Both the position numbers and the translations under genes were made by a program. The notes below the pieces were generated by a model, which worked only from the letters and a program-made list of their open reading frames with translations, searched no databases and was not told the origin of the DNA. DNA of 64,000 nucleotides from Microbacterium sp. Root553. GTDB taxonomy: Bacteria > Actinomycetota > Actinomycetes > Actinomycetales > Microbacteriaceae. Shown here piece after piece: positions 15,184-25,166 of this stretch (the stretch's first letter is position 1; each line of letters begins with the position of its first letter). The stretch spans positions 2,537,471 through 2,601,470 of the forward strand of contig NZ_LMFY01000001.1 of assembly GCF_001426995.1 (NCBI RefSeq). The letters run 5' to 3'.

Positions 15184-16233
15184 TTACGCGACACTGCGAT
15201 CCGCGTGTGTAAGTGCATTGAGTCTGGAGATGGCGCGCAGATACTTCTTGCGGTATCCCCCGCCCAGCATCTCCTCGGCGAACACCTGGTCGAGGCTCAC
15301 GCCGGTGGCGACGATCGGGATCTGCGCGTCGTACACCCGGTCGACGAACGCGACGAATCGCAGCGCCTCGGACTGATCCGTCAGCACCTGCACGTCTCGC
15401 AGACCCACGAGGTCGAGACCGGAGATGACACGGAGGTACCTCGAGGGGTGCACTCGAGCGAGATGGCGGATGACATCGCCGAAGGTGTCGTCGGACGCGG
15501 TGCCGCTCGCGGACCTCGTCTCGACGGCCTTCCCGTACTCGGCGTCGTCGCTCACGACCGCGTGACCGTCGAGGGCGCGCTGACGGAAGTCGACGCCGTC
15601 GATGCGGATGGTCTGGAAGCTGTCCGCCATGGCGTGGATCTCGCGCAGGAAGTCCTGCGCCGCGAATCGTCCCTCCCCGAGCGCGTTCGGCGGAGTGTTC
15701 GAGGTCGCCGCGAGCTTCGTGCCCGTGGGTACCAGCTCGCCGATGAGACGGGTCATCACCATCGTGTCGCCCGGATCATCGAGCTCGAACTCATCGATGC
15801 AGAGCAGATCCGCGCCCTTGAGGAGGTCGATCGTGTTCTTGTATCCGAGTGCACCCACGAGAGCGGTGTACTCGATGAAGGATCCGAAGTACTTCCGACG
15901 AGCAGGCATCGCGTGATAGATCGCCGCGAGCAGGTGGGTCTTGCCGACGCCGAATCCGCCGTCGAGGTAGACCCCGGGTTTGGCCTCGGGTTCCTTCTTC
16001 GCCCTGCTGAAGAACCCGCCGCGCTTGATCGGGGCGCCGGGGCCCGCGAAGCGGATCAGCATCTCCTTGGCCTCCTCCTGCGAGGGATAGGCGGCATCCG
16101 CCCGATAGCTCTCGAAGGTGGCGCCGTCGAACTGCGGCGGCGGGACGAGACTCGCCAGCATCTCCGGACCGGAGACGGTCGGCTGGCGGTCGGTCAGGTG
16201 CACGATGCCCGTGCGGCTGGGCGTGTCGGTCAT
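15184..16233 (-). CDS. zapE: ZapE/AFG1-family ATPase (cell division protein)
   Basis: A 349-residue AFG1/LACE1-type AAA-like ATPase. Walker [10 protein letters not shown] near residues 94-102 and Walker [10 protein letters not shown] near 143-151; ATSNTPP follows as sensor 1. ZapE in other bacteria binds the Z-ring and is needed for division under stress. Length is normal. ATG at 16233. It is divergent from the sulfurtransferase gene over 148 bases. Its stop lies 115 bases upstream of the amt start, within which the amt control region falls. Family is firm; division role is by homology. Confidence 0.9.
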   Translation of the reverse strand: MTDTPSRTGIVHLTDRQPTVSGPEMLASLVPPPQFDGATFESYRADAAYPSQEEAKEMLIRFAGPGAPIKRGGFFSRAKKEPEAKPGVYLDGGFGVGKTHLLAAIYHAMPARRKYFGSFIEYTALVGALGYKNTIDLLKGADLLCIDEFELDDPGDTMVMTRLIGELVPTGTKLAATSNTPPNALGEGRFAAQDFLREIHAMADSFQTIRIDGVDFRQRALDGHAVVSDDAEYGKAVETRSASGTASDDTFGDVIRHLARVHPSRYLRVISGLDLVGLRDVQVLTDQSEALRFVAFVDRVYDAQIPIVATGVSLDQVFAEEMLGGGYRKKYLRAISRLNALTHADRSVA

Positions 16234-16381
16234 CAGAGTCCTGTATCGGGGGGCGCACCTGTGTCGAAGTCTTACGAATCGGGTGCAGGGCGCACGGCGT
16301 GGATCTATCGTCGAAGTATCGGCTCCACATTACGCCGTCACCACCCTGCACCATCGCCGCTCACCGTCTGAGGAGATCCCT

Positions 16382-17275
16382 GTGGCCATCGAGTTCGACA
16401 CCACCTCACCCAAGTTCGCCGAGTACTCCGATCCGGGGCGGCTCGTGAGCACGGAGTGGCTCGCCGAGCGCCTGGGAACACCGGGCCTGGTCGTGGTGGA
16501 ATCCGACGAGGACGTCCTGCTCTACGAGACGGGGCACATTCCCGGTGCGGTGAAGGTCGACTGGCACACCGAGCTCAACGACCCCGTGGTGCGTGACTAC
16601 GTCGACGGCGAGGGCTTCGCGACGCTGCTCAGCCGCAAAGGGATCTCCCGCGACGACACCGTCGTGATCTACGGCGACAAGAACAACTGGTGGGCCGCCT
16701 ACGCGCTCTGGGTCTTCTCGCTGTTCGGCCATGAGGATGTGCGTCTGCTCGACGGCGGCCGTGACCGCTGGATCTCCGAGGGACGCGAGATCACGCGCGA
16801 CGCACCGACGCCCACGCCGACCGAGTACCCGATCGTCGAGCGCGACGACTCCGTCATCCGCGCCTACAAGGACGATGTGCTCGCCCACATCGGCAGCCCG
16901 CTGATCGACGTGCGCTCTCCCGAGGAGTACAACGGTGAGCGCACCACCGCGCCCGCGTACCCCGAAGAGGGCACGCTGCGAGCCGGCCACATCCCCACCG
17001 CCCAGAGCGTGCCGTGGGCCAAGGCAGTGGCGGAGGACGGCGGATTCCGCCCGCGCGCCGAACTCGATGCCATCTACCGCGACGGCGCCGGACTCGCGGA
17101 CGGCGACGAGGTCGTCGCGTACTGCCGGATCGGTGAGCGATCCAGCCACACCTGGTTCGTGCTCACGCACCTGCTGGGGTTCGAGAACGTGCGCAACTAC
17201 GACGGTTCCTGGACCGAGTGGGGCAGCGCGGTGCGGGTGCCGATCGTGACAGGCTCGGAGCCCGGTTCCCTCTGA
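16382..17275 (+). CDS. sseA: Thiosulfate/3-mercaptopyruvate sulfurtransferase
   Basis: A 297-residue rhodanese with two tandem domains; the N-terminal one is inactive (no Cys in the loop) and the C-terminal one carries the catalytic Cys248 in [12 protein letters not shown], the loop typical of actinobacterial CysA/SseA-type sulfurtransferases. It transfers sulfane sulfur to thiophilic acceptors in the cytoplasm. GTG at 16382 follows GGAG. The SufE-like gene follows 19 bases downstream; the same order is known in Mycobacterium, pointing to sulfur delivery for Fe-S or cofactor assembly. Confidence 0.93.
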   Translation: MAIEFDTTSPKFAEYSDPGRLVSTEWLAERLGTPGLVVVESDEDVLLYETGHIPGAVKVDWHTELNDPVVRDYVDGEGFATLLSRKGISRDDTVVIYGDKNNWWAAYALWVFSLFGHEDVRLLDGGRDRWISEGREITRDAPTPTPTEYPIVERDDSVIRAYKDDVLAHIGSPLIDVRSPEEYNGERTTAPAYPEEGTLRAGHIPTAQSVPWAKAVAEDGGFRPRAELDAIYRDGAGLADGDEVVAYCRIGERSSHTWFVLTHLLGFENVRNYDGSWTEWGSAVRVPIVTGSEPGSL

Positions 17276-17294
17276 CCGTGGGAGAATGACGGGG

Positions 17295-17726
17295 ATGAGC
17301 ACCAGCCGAGTTCCTGACACCCTCGCCGAGATCCGCGACGGATTCCTGGAGACCCCCGAGGCCGATCGTCTACTGCTCCTGCTGGAGTATTCCGACGAGC
17401 TGCCAGAGGTCTCCGAGGACGTCGCGAATCATCCCGAGATGTGCGAGCGCGTGGCCGAATGCCAGTCGCCCGTCTACATCTACGTCGAGGTCGACGAGGG
17501 CATCGTCACGATGCACGCCACCGCTCCGCCGGAGGCTCCGACGACGCGCGGGTTCGCGAGCATCCTGGTGCAGGGGATCTCCGGCCTCACCGCCGACGAG
17601 GTGCTGGCGATCCCCGACGACTACCCGCAGTCGATCGGCCTCACCAAGGCCGTCTCGCCGCTGCGGATCGGTGGCATGACCGGAATGCTGATGCGCGCCA
17701 AGAAGCAGGTCAGTCAGAAGCGCTGA
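17295..17726 (+). CDS. SufE-family sulfur acceptor
   Basis: A 143-residue SufE-fold protein: helical N-terminus LAEIRDGFLE, then RVAECQSPVYIYVEV with Cys56 in the position that accepts persulfide sulfur, then GFASILVQGISGLTADEVLAIPDD. SufE takes sulfur from a cysteine desulfurase or, here perhaps, from the neighbouring sulfurtransferase. I prefer ATG at 17295 because GGGAG lies 10 nt upstream; the ATG at 17286 is only one base from that site. The last 17 bases overlap the convergent hydrolase gene. Confidence 0.88.
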   Translation: MSTSRVPDTLAEIRDGFLETPEADRLLLLLEYSDELPEVSEDVANHPEMCERVAECQSPVYIYVEVDEGIVTMHATAPPEAPTTRGFASILVQGISGLTADEVLAIPDDYPQSIGLTKAVSPLRIGGMTGMLMRAKKQVSQKR

Positions 17727-18864
17727 AACCCTGCGCGGTCAGCCATCCGGTGATCGCGGCGTTCCAGCCGTTCTGGTCGTAGTTCCACAGCTTCGTGTGC
17801 CGAGCGACCGAGAAGCTCGGCATCGTCACGAGATCCGGCCGGGCCCGCTGCAGCGCGTGCGAGGCATCTGCCGGCACGAAACCGTCGTCGTCGCTGTGCA
17901 GGATCAGGATCGGCACCGCCAGTTCGTCGGCCCTCGCGACCATGTCGAGACGGTCGAAGGGGATGGCGTCCTCCGCCCCGCTGAGTCGCGCGGTCAGCGG
18001 CACCGAGAGTGCACTCATGGCGAGGTCCGGAAGGGGCGCCCGCATCCCCGCCTCCCTGGCCTGATACCGGAGCACGGTCCGCCAGTCGATCACCGGGGAT
18101 TCGAGGATGAGCCCGGCGATGCGGTCGCGATGGCCCGAGTTGACGGCGGTCTGCAGTGACACCGCACCGCCCATCGACCACCCCATCAGGATCACCCGCT
18201 CGGCTCCGTGCCGCAGCGCGTAGGCCACCGCCGCATCGACGTCGCGCCATTCTGCTGCCCCGAGGGCGTAGGCCCCCGCACGGCTGCGCGGCGCCTCGCC
18301 GTCGTTGCGGTACGAGACCACCAGATTCGGGAATCCCGCCGCATGGAGCACCGGCACTGCCCGCAGGCACTCGGCACGCGTCACTCCGCGTCCGTGCACC
18401 TGGATGACCCAGGTCGAGGACTCCGCGGGGAAGAACCACGCGGGGCAGGGGCCGGCGGGCGACCCGATCAGCACGTTCTCCCATCGCAGGTGCAGCTCGC
18501 TCGGCGTCGCGTAGTACCAGCCGCTGAACGCCGCATCCCGGTCGACCTGAGCGCCGGTCTCGATCTCGGTCAGCAGCTTGCGTCGCACACTGGTCGCGTC
18601 GACGCTGAGCACCGCACCGAGCTTGACGTAGCCATAGGTGCCCGAGGTGAACAGGCCGTAGCGCCCCGGCAGCTCGGTGTCGCGCGTACGGGACAGCTCG
18701 ATGGTCTGCGCACCGGTGTCGACAGCGAGGATCCGCGCATCCGCCGGACGTTTCGCCGGAATCACCACCCGCCGTGCGATGCGCAGCACGAGCAGGGTCA
18801 TCGCCGCCCCGAGAGCGAGCAGCACAGGGACAAGGAGCGCAACGGCGTGCCTGAGACTCTTCAT
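17710..18864 (-). CDS. Membrane-anchored alpha/beta hydrolase
   Basis: A 384-residue protein with one N-terminal transmembrane helix (about residues 7-30) and an extracytoplasmic or membrane-attached beta-rich spacer (40-140), then an alpha/beta-hydrolase domain: HGRG near 158, nucleophile Ser230 in GWSMGG, acid in HSDDDGFVP near 326, and His356 in ARHTKLWN. All triad elements are present. Likely an esterase or peptidase-like hydrolase acting at the cell surface; substrate unknown. TAGAGT upstream overlaps the oppositely oriented -10 of the DUF3000 gene, so the two divergent genes share a promoter region. Confidence 0.85.
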   Translation of the reverse strand: MKSLRHAVALLVPVLLALGAAMTLLVLRIARRVVIPAKRPADARILAVDTGAQTIELSRTRDTELPGRYGLFTSGTYGYVKLGAVLSVDATSVRRKLLTEIETGAQVDRDAAFSGWYYATPSELHLRWENVLIGSPAGPCPAWFFPAESSTWVIQVHGRGVTRAECLRAVPVLHAAGFPNLVVSYRNDGEAPRSRAGAYALGAAEWRDVDAAVAYALRHGAERVILMGWSMGGAVSLQTAVNSGHRDRIAGLILESPVIDWRTVLRYQAREAGMRAPLPDLAMSALSVPLTARLSGAEDAIPFDRLDMVARADELAVPILILHSDDDGFVPADASHALQRARPDLVTMPSFSVARHTKLWNYDQNGWNAAITGWLTAQGFSASD

Positions 18865-18877
18865 CGCTTCCTGACTC

Positions 18878-18883
18878 TAGCCT
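18878..18883 (+). promoter_or_regulatory. Leaderless -10 hexamer for DUF3000/rnd
   Basis: TAGCCT, 6 nt, then GTG at 18890. It shares bases with the minus-strand TAGAGT (18874-18879) that could serve the divergent hydrolase. Confidence 0.5.
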
Positions 18884-18889
18884 GTTGCC

Positions 18890-19471
18890 GTGACCGCACA
18901 CCCCGATGCCGGGACGATCTTCGACGACGCCGTGGCCGAATTGCGTGATATCGCGTTCCGCGCGGACATCACGATCCGAGAGATCCCCACGCCGCAAGGC
19001 CTCGCCCCGCATGCGCTGGCGCTCGCCGCTGACGTCCGCCCGGACGACGACGGCGAGTCCGCATACGGCACCGGCCGTTTCGTGCTCCTGCACGATCCCG
19101 ACACCCCCAGCGCCTGGGACGGCGCCTGGCGCATCGTCATCTTCGCCCAGGCCCCGCTGGAGACCGAGATCGGCACCGACCCGCTCCTCGCCGATGTCAC
19201 CTGGTCCTGGCTCGTCGACGCCCTGGACTCCCGTGGAGCGGTCTACCACTCGGCATCCGGCACGTCGACCAAGACGCTGTCGAAGGGCTTCGGGACCCTC
19301 TCTCTCGAGGGCGACGGCGCTCAGATAGAATTGAGGGCGTCCTGGACACCCGATGGCCCCTTCGCCCCCCATGTCGAAGCCTGGGTCGAGCTGGTCGGGA
19401 TGCTGGCGGGTCTTCCGCCCGGTTCCGAGGGCATCGCCGTGATCGGCGCTCGAAAGGCAGCACGTGACTGA
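18890..19471 (+). CDS. DUF3000 family protein
   Basis: A 193-residue conserved actinobacterial protein of unknown function: TIREIPTPQGLAPHALALAADV, then GTGRFVLLHDPDTPSAWDGAWRIVIFAQAPLETEIG, and TWSWLVDAL. No catalytic motif or signal is seen. It overlaps the RNase D gene by 8 bases; the DUF3000-rnd-dxs neighbourhood is also known in Mycobacterium, so a link to RNA metabolism is possible but unproven. GTG start with leaderless-type TAGCCT. Confidence 0.88.
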   Translation: MTAHPDAGTIFDDAVAELRDIAFRADITIREIPTPQGLAPHALALAADVRPDDDGESAYGTGRFVLLHDPDTPSAWDGAWRIVIFAQAPLETEIGTDPLLADVTWSWLVDALDSRGAVYHSASGTSTKTLSKGFGTLSLEGDGAQIELRASWTPDGPFAPHVEAWVELVGMLAGLPPGSEGIAVIGARKAARD

Positions 19472-20657
19472 ATACTCCGTGATCTCCGACGTGTCGGAGT
19501 TCCGTGCGGCCTGCGCCGCCCTGACAGCAGGCTCGGGCCCGGTCGCCGTCGATGTGGAGCGGGCATCCGGATTCCGCTACTCCCAGCGTGCGTACCTGGT
19601 GCAGGTGTACCGCCGCGACGCCGGCGTCTTCCTGTTCGATCCGCCGGCGATCGGCGACTTCTCGCCGCTGCAGGAAGCCATCGGAGACGTGCTGTGGGTC
19701 TTCCACGCGGCCAGCCAGGACCTGCCCTCGCTGCGGGAGCTCGACCTCGTGCCGCACTCCATCTTCGACACCGAACTCGCCTCGCGACTGCTCGGTCATG
19801 AGCGCGTCGGTCTCGCCGCCGTGGTCGAGAACGCCCTCGGCATCACGCTCAAGAAGGAGCACTCCGCGGCGGACTGGTCGACCCGCCCCCTGCCCGCCGC
19901 GTGGCTGGAGTACGCGGCACTGGACGTGCTGCACCTGATCGACGTGTACGAGATCCTGCAGGCAGAGCTCGAGGATCAGGGGAAGACCGAGTTCGCCGCC
20001 GAAGAGTTCGCTGCGACGCTCACCCGCCTGCCGAAGCCGCCCCGCGAGGACCCGTGGCGACGGCTCAGCGGACTGCACCAGGTGCGCGGGGCTCGCAACC
20101 TGGCCGTCGCACGCTCCCTCTGGCAGGCTCGCGAGTCGTTCGCCCAGGACCAGGACGTCTCCCCCGGGCGACTCGTTCCGGACCGGTCGCTGGTCGCCGC
20201 CGTGCTCGCCAACCCCCAGAGCAAGCAGGCCCTCGCCGGCACCAAGGAGTTCCAGGGCCGAGCGAGTCGCTCTCAGATCGATCGGTGGTGGCAGGCCATG
20301 GTGGCCGGCCGCTCGACCGAGGATCTTCCGCGCGAACGCGTGCCGAGCGACACTCTTCCTCCTCCCCGCGCATGGGCGGACCGCAATCCCGAGGCCGATG
20401 CGCGTCTGAAGGCGGCACGCCCCGTGGTGGAGGCGACGGCCGAGGAGATGGGCATGCCCACCGAGAACCTGCTGACCCCCGACTACCTCCGTCGCGTCGC
20501 CTGGGATGTGCCGGGCCCGACCGCCGAGGACATCGGAGCAGCGCTCGAAGCGCTCGGCGCCCGCCCCTGGCAGATTGCACAGACCGCACAGAAGATCGCC
20601 GACGCCTTTGTAGAGGCGGCGCAAACCCCGGACGAGACGCCCGCAGACGCTTCGTAG
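19464..20657 (+). CDS. rnd: Ribonuclease D (3'-5' exoribonuclease with HRDC domain)
   Basis: A 397-residue DEDD-family exonuclease that trims tRNA and other stable RNA 3' ends. Exo motifs: VAVDVERASGFRY (Exo I, D and E), FHAASQDLPSLRE (Exo II), and LEYAALDVLHL (Exo III). An HRDC domain lies at about residues 210-285 (RGARNLAVARSLWQARE ... ALAGTKEF), with a helical C-terminal part. The GTG start overlaps the DUF3000 stop by 8 bases, so the two genes are coupled. Confidence 0.93.
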   Translation: MTEYSVISDVSEFRAACAALTAGSGPVAVDVERASGFRYSQRAYLVQVYRRDAGVFLFDPPAIGDFSPLQEAIGDVLWVFHAASQDLPSLRELDLVPHSIFDTELASRLLGHERVGLAAVVENALGITLKKEHSAADWSTRPLPAAWLEYAALDVLHLIDVYEILQAELEDQGKTEFAAEEFAATLTRLPKPPREDPWRRLSGLHQVRGARNLAVARSLWQARESFAQDQDVSPGRLVPDRSLVAAVLANPQSKQALAGTKEFQGRASRSQIDRWWQAMVAGRSTEDLPRERVPSDTLPPPRAWADRNPEADARLKAARPVVEATAEEMGMPTENLLTPDYLRRVAWDVPGPTAEDIGAALEALGARPWQIAQTAQKIADAFVEAAQTPDETPADAS

Positions 20658-20730
20658 GTTCGATCCAACCGATTCCTCCCGGTTTCCGGCCCTCCATAGA
20701 CTGAGGCCACCGCACAAACTTGGAGGCAGA

Positions 20731-21936
20731 GTGGCCGAGATCTCGGACGTCTTCTTCGTCGATGGAGTGCGCACCCCCTTCGGGCGCGCCGGCGAAAAAG
20801 GCATGTACTGGAACACCCGCGCAGACGACCTCGCCGTGAAGGCGACCATCGGCCTGATGGAGCGGAACGCCGCGGTTCCCACGGACCGCATCGACGATGT
20901 CGCCATCGCCGCGACCAGCCAGACGGGTGACCAGGGCCTCACGCTCGGCCGTTCCGTCGCGATCCTGGCCGGTCTTCCGCAGACCGTGCCCGGCCTCGCC
21001 GTCGAGCGCATGTGCGCCGGCGCGATGACGAGTGTCACCACCATGGGCGCCTCGATCGGTGTCGGCATGTACGACTTCGCCCTCGCCGGCGGAGTCGAGC
21101 ACATGGGGCACCACCCGATCGGCGCCAACGCCGACCCGAACCCGCGCTTCGTCGCGGAGAAGATGGTCGACCCCGGGGCCCTGAACATGGGGGTGACCGC
21201 GGAGCGCATCTTCGATCGCTTCCCGCATCTGACCAAGGAGCGCTCCGACCGGTTCGGCATGCTCAGCCAGCACAAGGTGCAGGCGGCCTACGAGGCCGGC
21301 AAGATCCAGCCCGACCTCGTCCCGGTCGCGACCAAGACCGCCGACGGCGCCTGGGGTCTCGCCACGGAGGACGAGGGCCGACGCCCGCAGACGACCATGG
21401 CGGATCTCGCCGCACTCAAGACGCCCTTCCGCCCGCATGGCCGCGTGACCGCGGGCACGTCGTCGCCGCTGACCGACGGGGCGACCATGTCGCTGCTCGC
21501 CGGTGGCGGGGCGGTGAAGGAGTTCGGACTCGCGCCGAAGATGCGCATGGTGTCGTTCGCGTTCGCGGGGGTGCAGCCCGAGATCATGGGCATCGGTCCG
21601 ATCCCCTCGACCGAGAAGGCTCTGAAGAAGGCCGGGCTGACGATCGCCGACATCGGGCTGTTCGAGCTCAACGAGGCCTTCGCGATCCAGGTCATCTCGC
21701 TGCTCGACCACTTCGGCATCGCCGACGACGACCCCCGGGTCAACCAGTGGGGCGGCGCCATCGCACTCGGGCACCCGCTCGCGGCGTCCGGCGTACGTCT
21801 GATGATCCAGCTCGCGGCGCAGTTCGCTGAGCGTCCCGACGTGCGCTACGGCCTGACGGCCATGTGCGTCGGTCTCGGACAGGGCGGCTCCGTCATCTGG
21901 GAGAACCCGCACTACGACGGCAAGAAGAGGAAGTAA
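20731..21936 (+). CDS. fadA: Acetyl-CoA acyltransferase (thiolase)
   Basis: A 401-residue thiolase for the last step of beta-oxidation, cleaving 3-ketoacyl-CoA with CoA. Catalytic Cys95 in ERMCAGAM, NEAFA near 310, GHPLAASG with the base His, and the second cysteine in TAMCVGLGQGG. GTG at 20731 has GGAGG, and TAGACT at about 20697 gives a normal short leader. fadB follows 6 bases downstream, together forming the beta-subunit/alpha-subunit pair of a fatty-acid oxidation complex. Confidence 0.94.
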   Translation: MAEISDVFFVDGVRTPFGRAGEKGMYWNTRADDLAVKATIGLMERNAAVPTDRIDDVAIAATSQTGDQGLTLGRSVAILAGLPQTVPGLAVERMCAGAMTSVTTMGASIGVGMYDFALAGGVEHMGHHPIGANADPNPRFVAEKMVDPGALNMGVTAERIFDRFPHLTKERSDRFGMLSQHKVQAAYEAGKIQPDLVPVATKTADGAWGLATEDEGRRPQTTMADLAALKTPFRPHGRVTAGTSSPLTDGATMSLLAGGGAVKEFGLAPKMRMVSFAFAGVQPEIMGIGPIPSTEKALKKAGLTIADIGLFELNEAFAIQVISLLDHFGIADDDPRVNQWGGAIALGHPLAASGVRLMIQLAAQFAERPDVRYGLTAMCVGLGQGGSVIWENPHYDGKKRK

Positions 21937-21942
21937 GCGCCG

Positions 21943-24102
21943 ATGGCACACTCGATCTCCGCACAGTACGCGAACGTCGACTTCTCCCCCATCCAGGCCC
22001 TCACCGACGGCGAGGTGATCACGCACTCCCCCGTGCGCGACATCCGCCTCGCGTCCGGCAAGGTGCTGGCTCTGATCACCCTCGACAACGGACGCGATCA
22101 CACGCGTCCGAACACGCTGGGCCCCGCCACGCTCACCGCTCTCGGCGAGACGCTCGACGGTCTCGCCGCTCGCGCCGCTGCCGGCGAGATCCAGGCCGTC
22201 GGCATCACCGGCAAGCAGTACATCCTGGCCGCCGGGGCCGACCTCTCGGACATCAGCAAGGTCGGCTCGCGGGACAACGCGCGCCTGATCGCGCAGCTCG
22301 GCCACAAGGTGCTCGGCAAGTTCGGCGAGCTCGGCGTCCCGTCGTTCGCGTTCGTGAACGGGCTGGCGCTGGGCGGCGGTCTCGAGATCGCGCTCAACTC
22401 GAGCTACCGCACCGTCGACGCGTCCGCCGCGGCGATCGCGCTCCCCGAGGTCTTCCTCGGCATCATCCCCGGCTGGGGCGGGGCCTACCTGCTGCCCAAC
22501 CTGATCGGCATCGAGAACGCCCTCGAGGTCGTCATCTCGAACCCGCTCAAGCAGAACCGGATGCTGAAGCCGCAGCAGGCCTTCGACCTCGGCATCGTGG
22601 ACGCGATCTTCCCGGCGGCGAACTACCTCGAGAACTCGCTCGCCTGGGCGGACGCCGTCCTCGGCGGCAAGAAGGTGGAGCGCAGGAACGAGCCCGGCAA
22701 GATCGAACGCCTCACCAAGTGGCCGATCGCCATCAAGATGGCGCGGAACATGCTCGAGTCGAAGATCGGCACCGTGCCGAAGTCTCCCTACGCCGCGCTC
22801 GACCTGCTCGACAGGGCGAAGAGCGGCACCAAGGCCGAGGGCTTTGCACGCGAAGACGAGGCTCTCGCCGAGCTCGTCACCGGCGATCAGTTCGCGGCGT
22901 CCATGTACGCGTTCGATCTCGTGCAGAAGCGTGCGAAACGGCCCGTCGGCGCACCGGACAAGGCTCTCGCCAAGAAGGTCACCAAGGTCGGCATCATCGG
23001 TGCGGGTCTCATGGCCAGCCAGTTCGCCCTGCTGTTCGTGCGCAAGCTGCAGGTGCCCGTGCTGATCACCGACCTCGACCAGGCGCGCGTCGACAAGGGC
23101 GTGGCCTACATCCACGAGGAGATCGGCACGCTCGAGGGCAAGGGCCGCCTCGACACGGACTCCGCCAACAAGCTGCGCGCTCTCGTCACCGGCACGACCG
23201 ACAAGACCCTCTACGCCGACTGCGACTTCGTCATCGAGGCCGTGTTCGAGGAAGTGGGCGTCAAGCAGCAGGTCTTCGGCGAGATCGAGAAGGTCATCGC
23301 CGAGGACGCCATCCTCGCGACCAACACGTCGTCGCTGTCGGTCGAGGAGATCGGTGCGAAGCTCGCTCACCCCGAGCGTCTCGTCGGCTTCCATTTCTTC
23401 AACCCGGTCGCGGTGATGCCGCTGATCGAGATCGTGAAGACTCCGACGACGTCGGAGGAAGCACTCTCGACCGCGTTCGTCGTCGCGAAGAACCTCGGGA
23501 AGAACGCGGTCCTCACCGCCGACGCACCGGGATTCGTCGTGAACCGGCTGCTCGCGAAGGTCATGGGCGAAGCGGCGCGCGCGGTGTACGAGGGAACGCC
23601 CATCACGGACGTCGAGAAGGCCTTCGCGCCGCTCGGACTCCCGATGGGTCCGTTCCAGCTCATCGACCTCGTAGGGTGGAAGGTCGCGGCGCACGTGCAG
23701 GACACCATGGCGCACGCGTTCCCCGATCGCTTCTACGCGAACGAGAACTTCCACGCTCTGGCCGAGCTCGACACGGTGATCGAGAAGGACAAGGGCGGCC
23801 GCGTGACCGGCTGGACGAAGCAGGCGGAGAAGCTGATCAAGCCCGCAGTCGGCACGACGCCGGCCTCGGCCGAGACCATTCTGGGGCGGGTGCAGGACGG
23901 CCTCGCGAGTGAGATCAAGCTGATGCTCGATGACGGCGTCGTGCCCGAGGCCGAGGACATCGATCTGTGCCTGATCCTGGGCGCCGGCTGGCCGTTCATC
24001 GACGGCGGCGCGTCGCCGTACCTCGACAGGGAAGGCGCCTCGGAACGCGCCTTCGGCGGAGAGTTCCACACCCCGCAGATCCGCGGCATCGAGAACCGCT
24101 GA
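21943..24102 (+). CDS. fadB: 3-hydroxyacyl-CoA dehydrogenase/enoyl-CoA hydratase
   Basis: A 719-residue bifunctional beta-oxidation enzyme. The N-terminal crotonase domain (1-210) has the oxyanion region AAGADLSDISK and NGLALGGGLEIAL with EVFLGIIPGWGG. The NAD domain starts at about 346 with KVGIIGAGLMASQFA and contains ATNTSSLSVEEI and GFHFFNPVAVMPLIE with the catalytic His. The C-terminal dehydrogenase domains continue to the end. It lies 6 bases after fadA and ends before a strong hairpin, so the operon is fadA-fadB. Confidence 0.94.
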   Translation: MAHSISAQYANVDFSPIQALTDGEVITHSPVRDIRLASGKVLALITLDNGRDHTRPNTLGPATLTALGETLDGLAARAAAGEIQAVGITGKQYILAAGADLSDISKVGSRDNARLIAQLGHKVLGKFGELGVPSFAFVNGLALGGGLEIALNSSYRTVDASAAAIALPEVFLGIIPGWGGAYLLPNLIGIENALEVVISNPLKQNRMLKPQQAFDLGIVDAIFPAANYLENSLAWADAVLGGKKVERRNEPGKIERLTKWPIAIKMARNMLESKIGTVPKSPYAALDLLDRAKSGTKAEGFAREDEALAELVTGDQFAASMYAFDLVQKRAKRPVGAPDKALAKKVTKVGIIGAGLMASQFALLFVRKLQVPVLITDLDQARVDKGVAYIHEEIGTLEGKGRLDTDSANKLRALVTGTTDKTLYADCDFVIEAVFEEVGVKQQVFGEIEKVIAEDAILATNTSSLSVEEIGAKLAHPERLVGFHFFNPVAVMPLIEIVKTPTTSEEALSTAFVVAKNLGKNAVLTADAPGFVVNRLLAKVMGEAARAVYEGTPITDVEKAFAPLGLPMGPFQLIDLVGWKVAAHVQDTMAHAFPDRFYANENFHALAELDTVIEKDKGGRVTGWTKQAEKLIKPAVGTTPASAETILGRVQDGLASEIKLMLDDGVVPEAEDIDLCLILGAGWPFIDGGASPYLDREGASERAFGGEFHTPQIRGIENR

Positions 24103-24112
24103 CAACGATCCG

Positions 24113-24153
24113 GAGACCGCAGTGCCGTGCGGCGAGCACGGCGCTGCGGTCTC
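24113..24153 (+). terminator. Hairpin terminator after fadAB
   Basis: An 18-bp stem starting GAGACCGCAG with one mismatch and loop GGCGA, followed by TCTCTG. It lies between convergent fadB and the lipid kinase gene. Confidence 0.75.
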
Positions 24154-24189
24154 TCTGCGCGTCTACTCCGAAGCGAGGAGTCGGGGTCG

Positions 24190-25098
24190 TCAGGCGTGGT
24201 CGCCCGATGCCGGCACCATCATCGTGAGAGCTGCGGCGCGGACGCCGATCGTGCACTCCCCCGTCGCCACCCGCTCGCCGTCGGCGTACACCGCCAGGCC
24301 GGGAGCGGAGATCGCGACCGAACGCACCCGGCGATGCGACACCTCCGCGGCGCTCAGATGGCGGCCCCGCAGGAGTCGGGGGAAGAGCGCCACCAGGCGC
24401 AGGCGACCGAGCTCCCGGACGTGCACGACGTCGAGCAGCCCGTCATCCGGCGTCGCGCCCACGCAGATCGGCATCCCGCCCCCGTAGCTCTCGGTATTGC
24501 CCACGGCGATGAGCGTCCCCGCCGCATCGCGTGCGGGCTCGCCGTCGAGAGACAGCCGGAAGGGCACCGGGCGAAGACGGACGAGCTCGATGAGGAGCGC
24601 CAGATAGTAGCGCAGCGGGCCCGACGGCCAGCGCAGACGATCGGTGCGCTCGGTGACCTTGGCGTCGAATCCCAGGGCGGCGACGGTGAGGAACAACCGG
24701 GTGCTCTCGCCGGAGCGCACCTCTCCGACATCGATCACGCGGCGGCGGCCGCTCATCGCGACCAGCGCGGCGGCGGCGGCGGAGCGCAGGGGCAGCCCGA
24801 GTGCGCGAGCGAGATCGTTGCCGGTCCCGGCGGGGACGAAGGCCACGGGCACGCTCTGACCGCAGAGCAGGTCGAGGAGGCCGGACAGGGTGCCGTCACC
24901 GCCGACGACGACGAACACCGTGGGCCCCGCCGCCAGCGCCCGCACGGCGAGTTCGCGCGACTCGGCCGCCGACGCTCCGGTGTAGGTGCGCACCTCCGCG
25001 CCGCCGGCGCGCAGACGATCGACAGCGTCGGCCGCGATCCTGACCGCGCGGCCTTTTCCGGCCGCCGGATTCGACAGGACGGCGACGTGACCGCTCAT
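24190..25098 (-). CDS. Diacylglycerol/lipid kinase family protein
   Basis: A 302-residue member of the DgkB/YegS family: NPAAGKGRA at the N-terminus, the GGDGT nucleotide loop (VVGGDGTLSGLLDLL), and AFVPAGTGNDLARALGLP. It probably phosphorylates diacylglycerol or a related lipid at the inner face of the membrane. I chose ATG at 25098 because the family begins with the VAVLSNPAAGKG strand; a GTG at 25125 adds nine residues. It lies 68 bases downstream of dxs on the same strand and may be transcribed with it. Confidence 0.88.
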   Translation of the reverse strand: MSGHVAVLSNPAAGKGRAVRIAADAVDRLRAGGAEVRTYTGASAAESRELAVRALAAGPTVFVVVGGDGTLSGLLDLLCGQSVPVAFVPAGTGNDLARALGLPLRSAAAAALVAMSGRRRVIDVGEVRSGESTRLFLTVAALGFDAKVTERTDRLRWPSGPLRYYLALLIELVRLRPVPFRLSLDGEPARDAAGTLIAVGNTESYGGGMPICVGATPDDGLLDVVHVRELGRLRLVALFPRLLRGRHLSAAEVSHRRVRSVAISAPGLAVYADGERVATGECTIGVRAAALTMMVPASGDHA

Positions 25099-25166
25099 CG
25101 CTTCGTCCCGTGTGGCGGTCTCCACCCCACGCGGACCCTGCGATCGATGCCCGCCACGGCGAGCGA

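Noticed and set aside
20065..24105. A 1346-residue open frame on the minus strand across rnd, fadA and fadB
   Set aside because: It is antisense to three clear enzymes; long reverse frames are expected in GC-rich DNA, and the translation has no family features.
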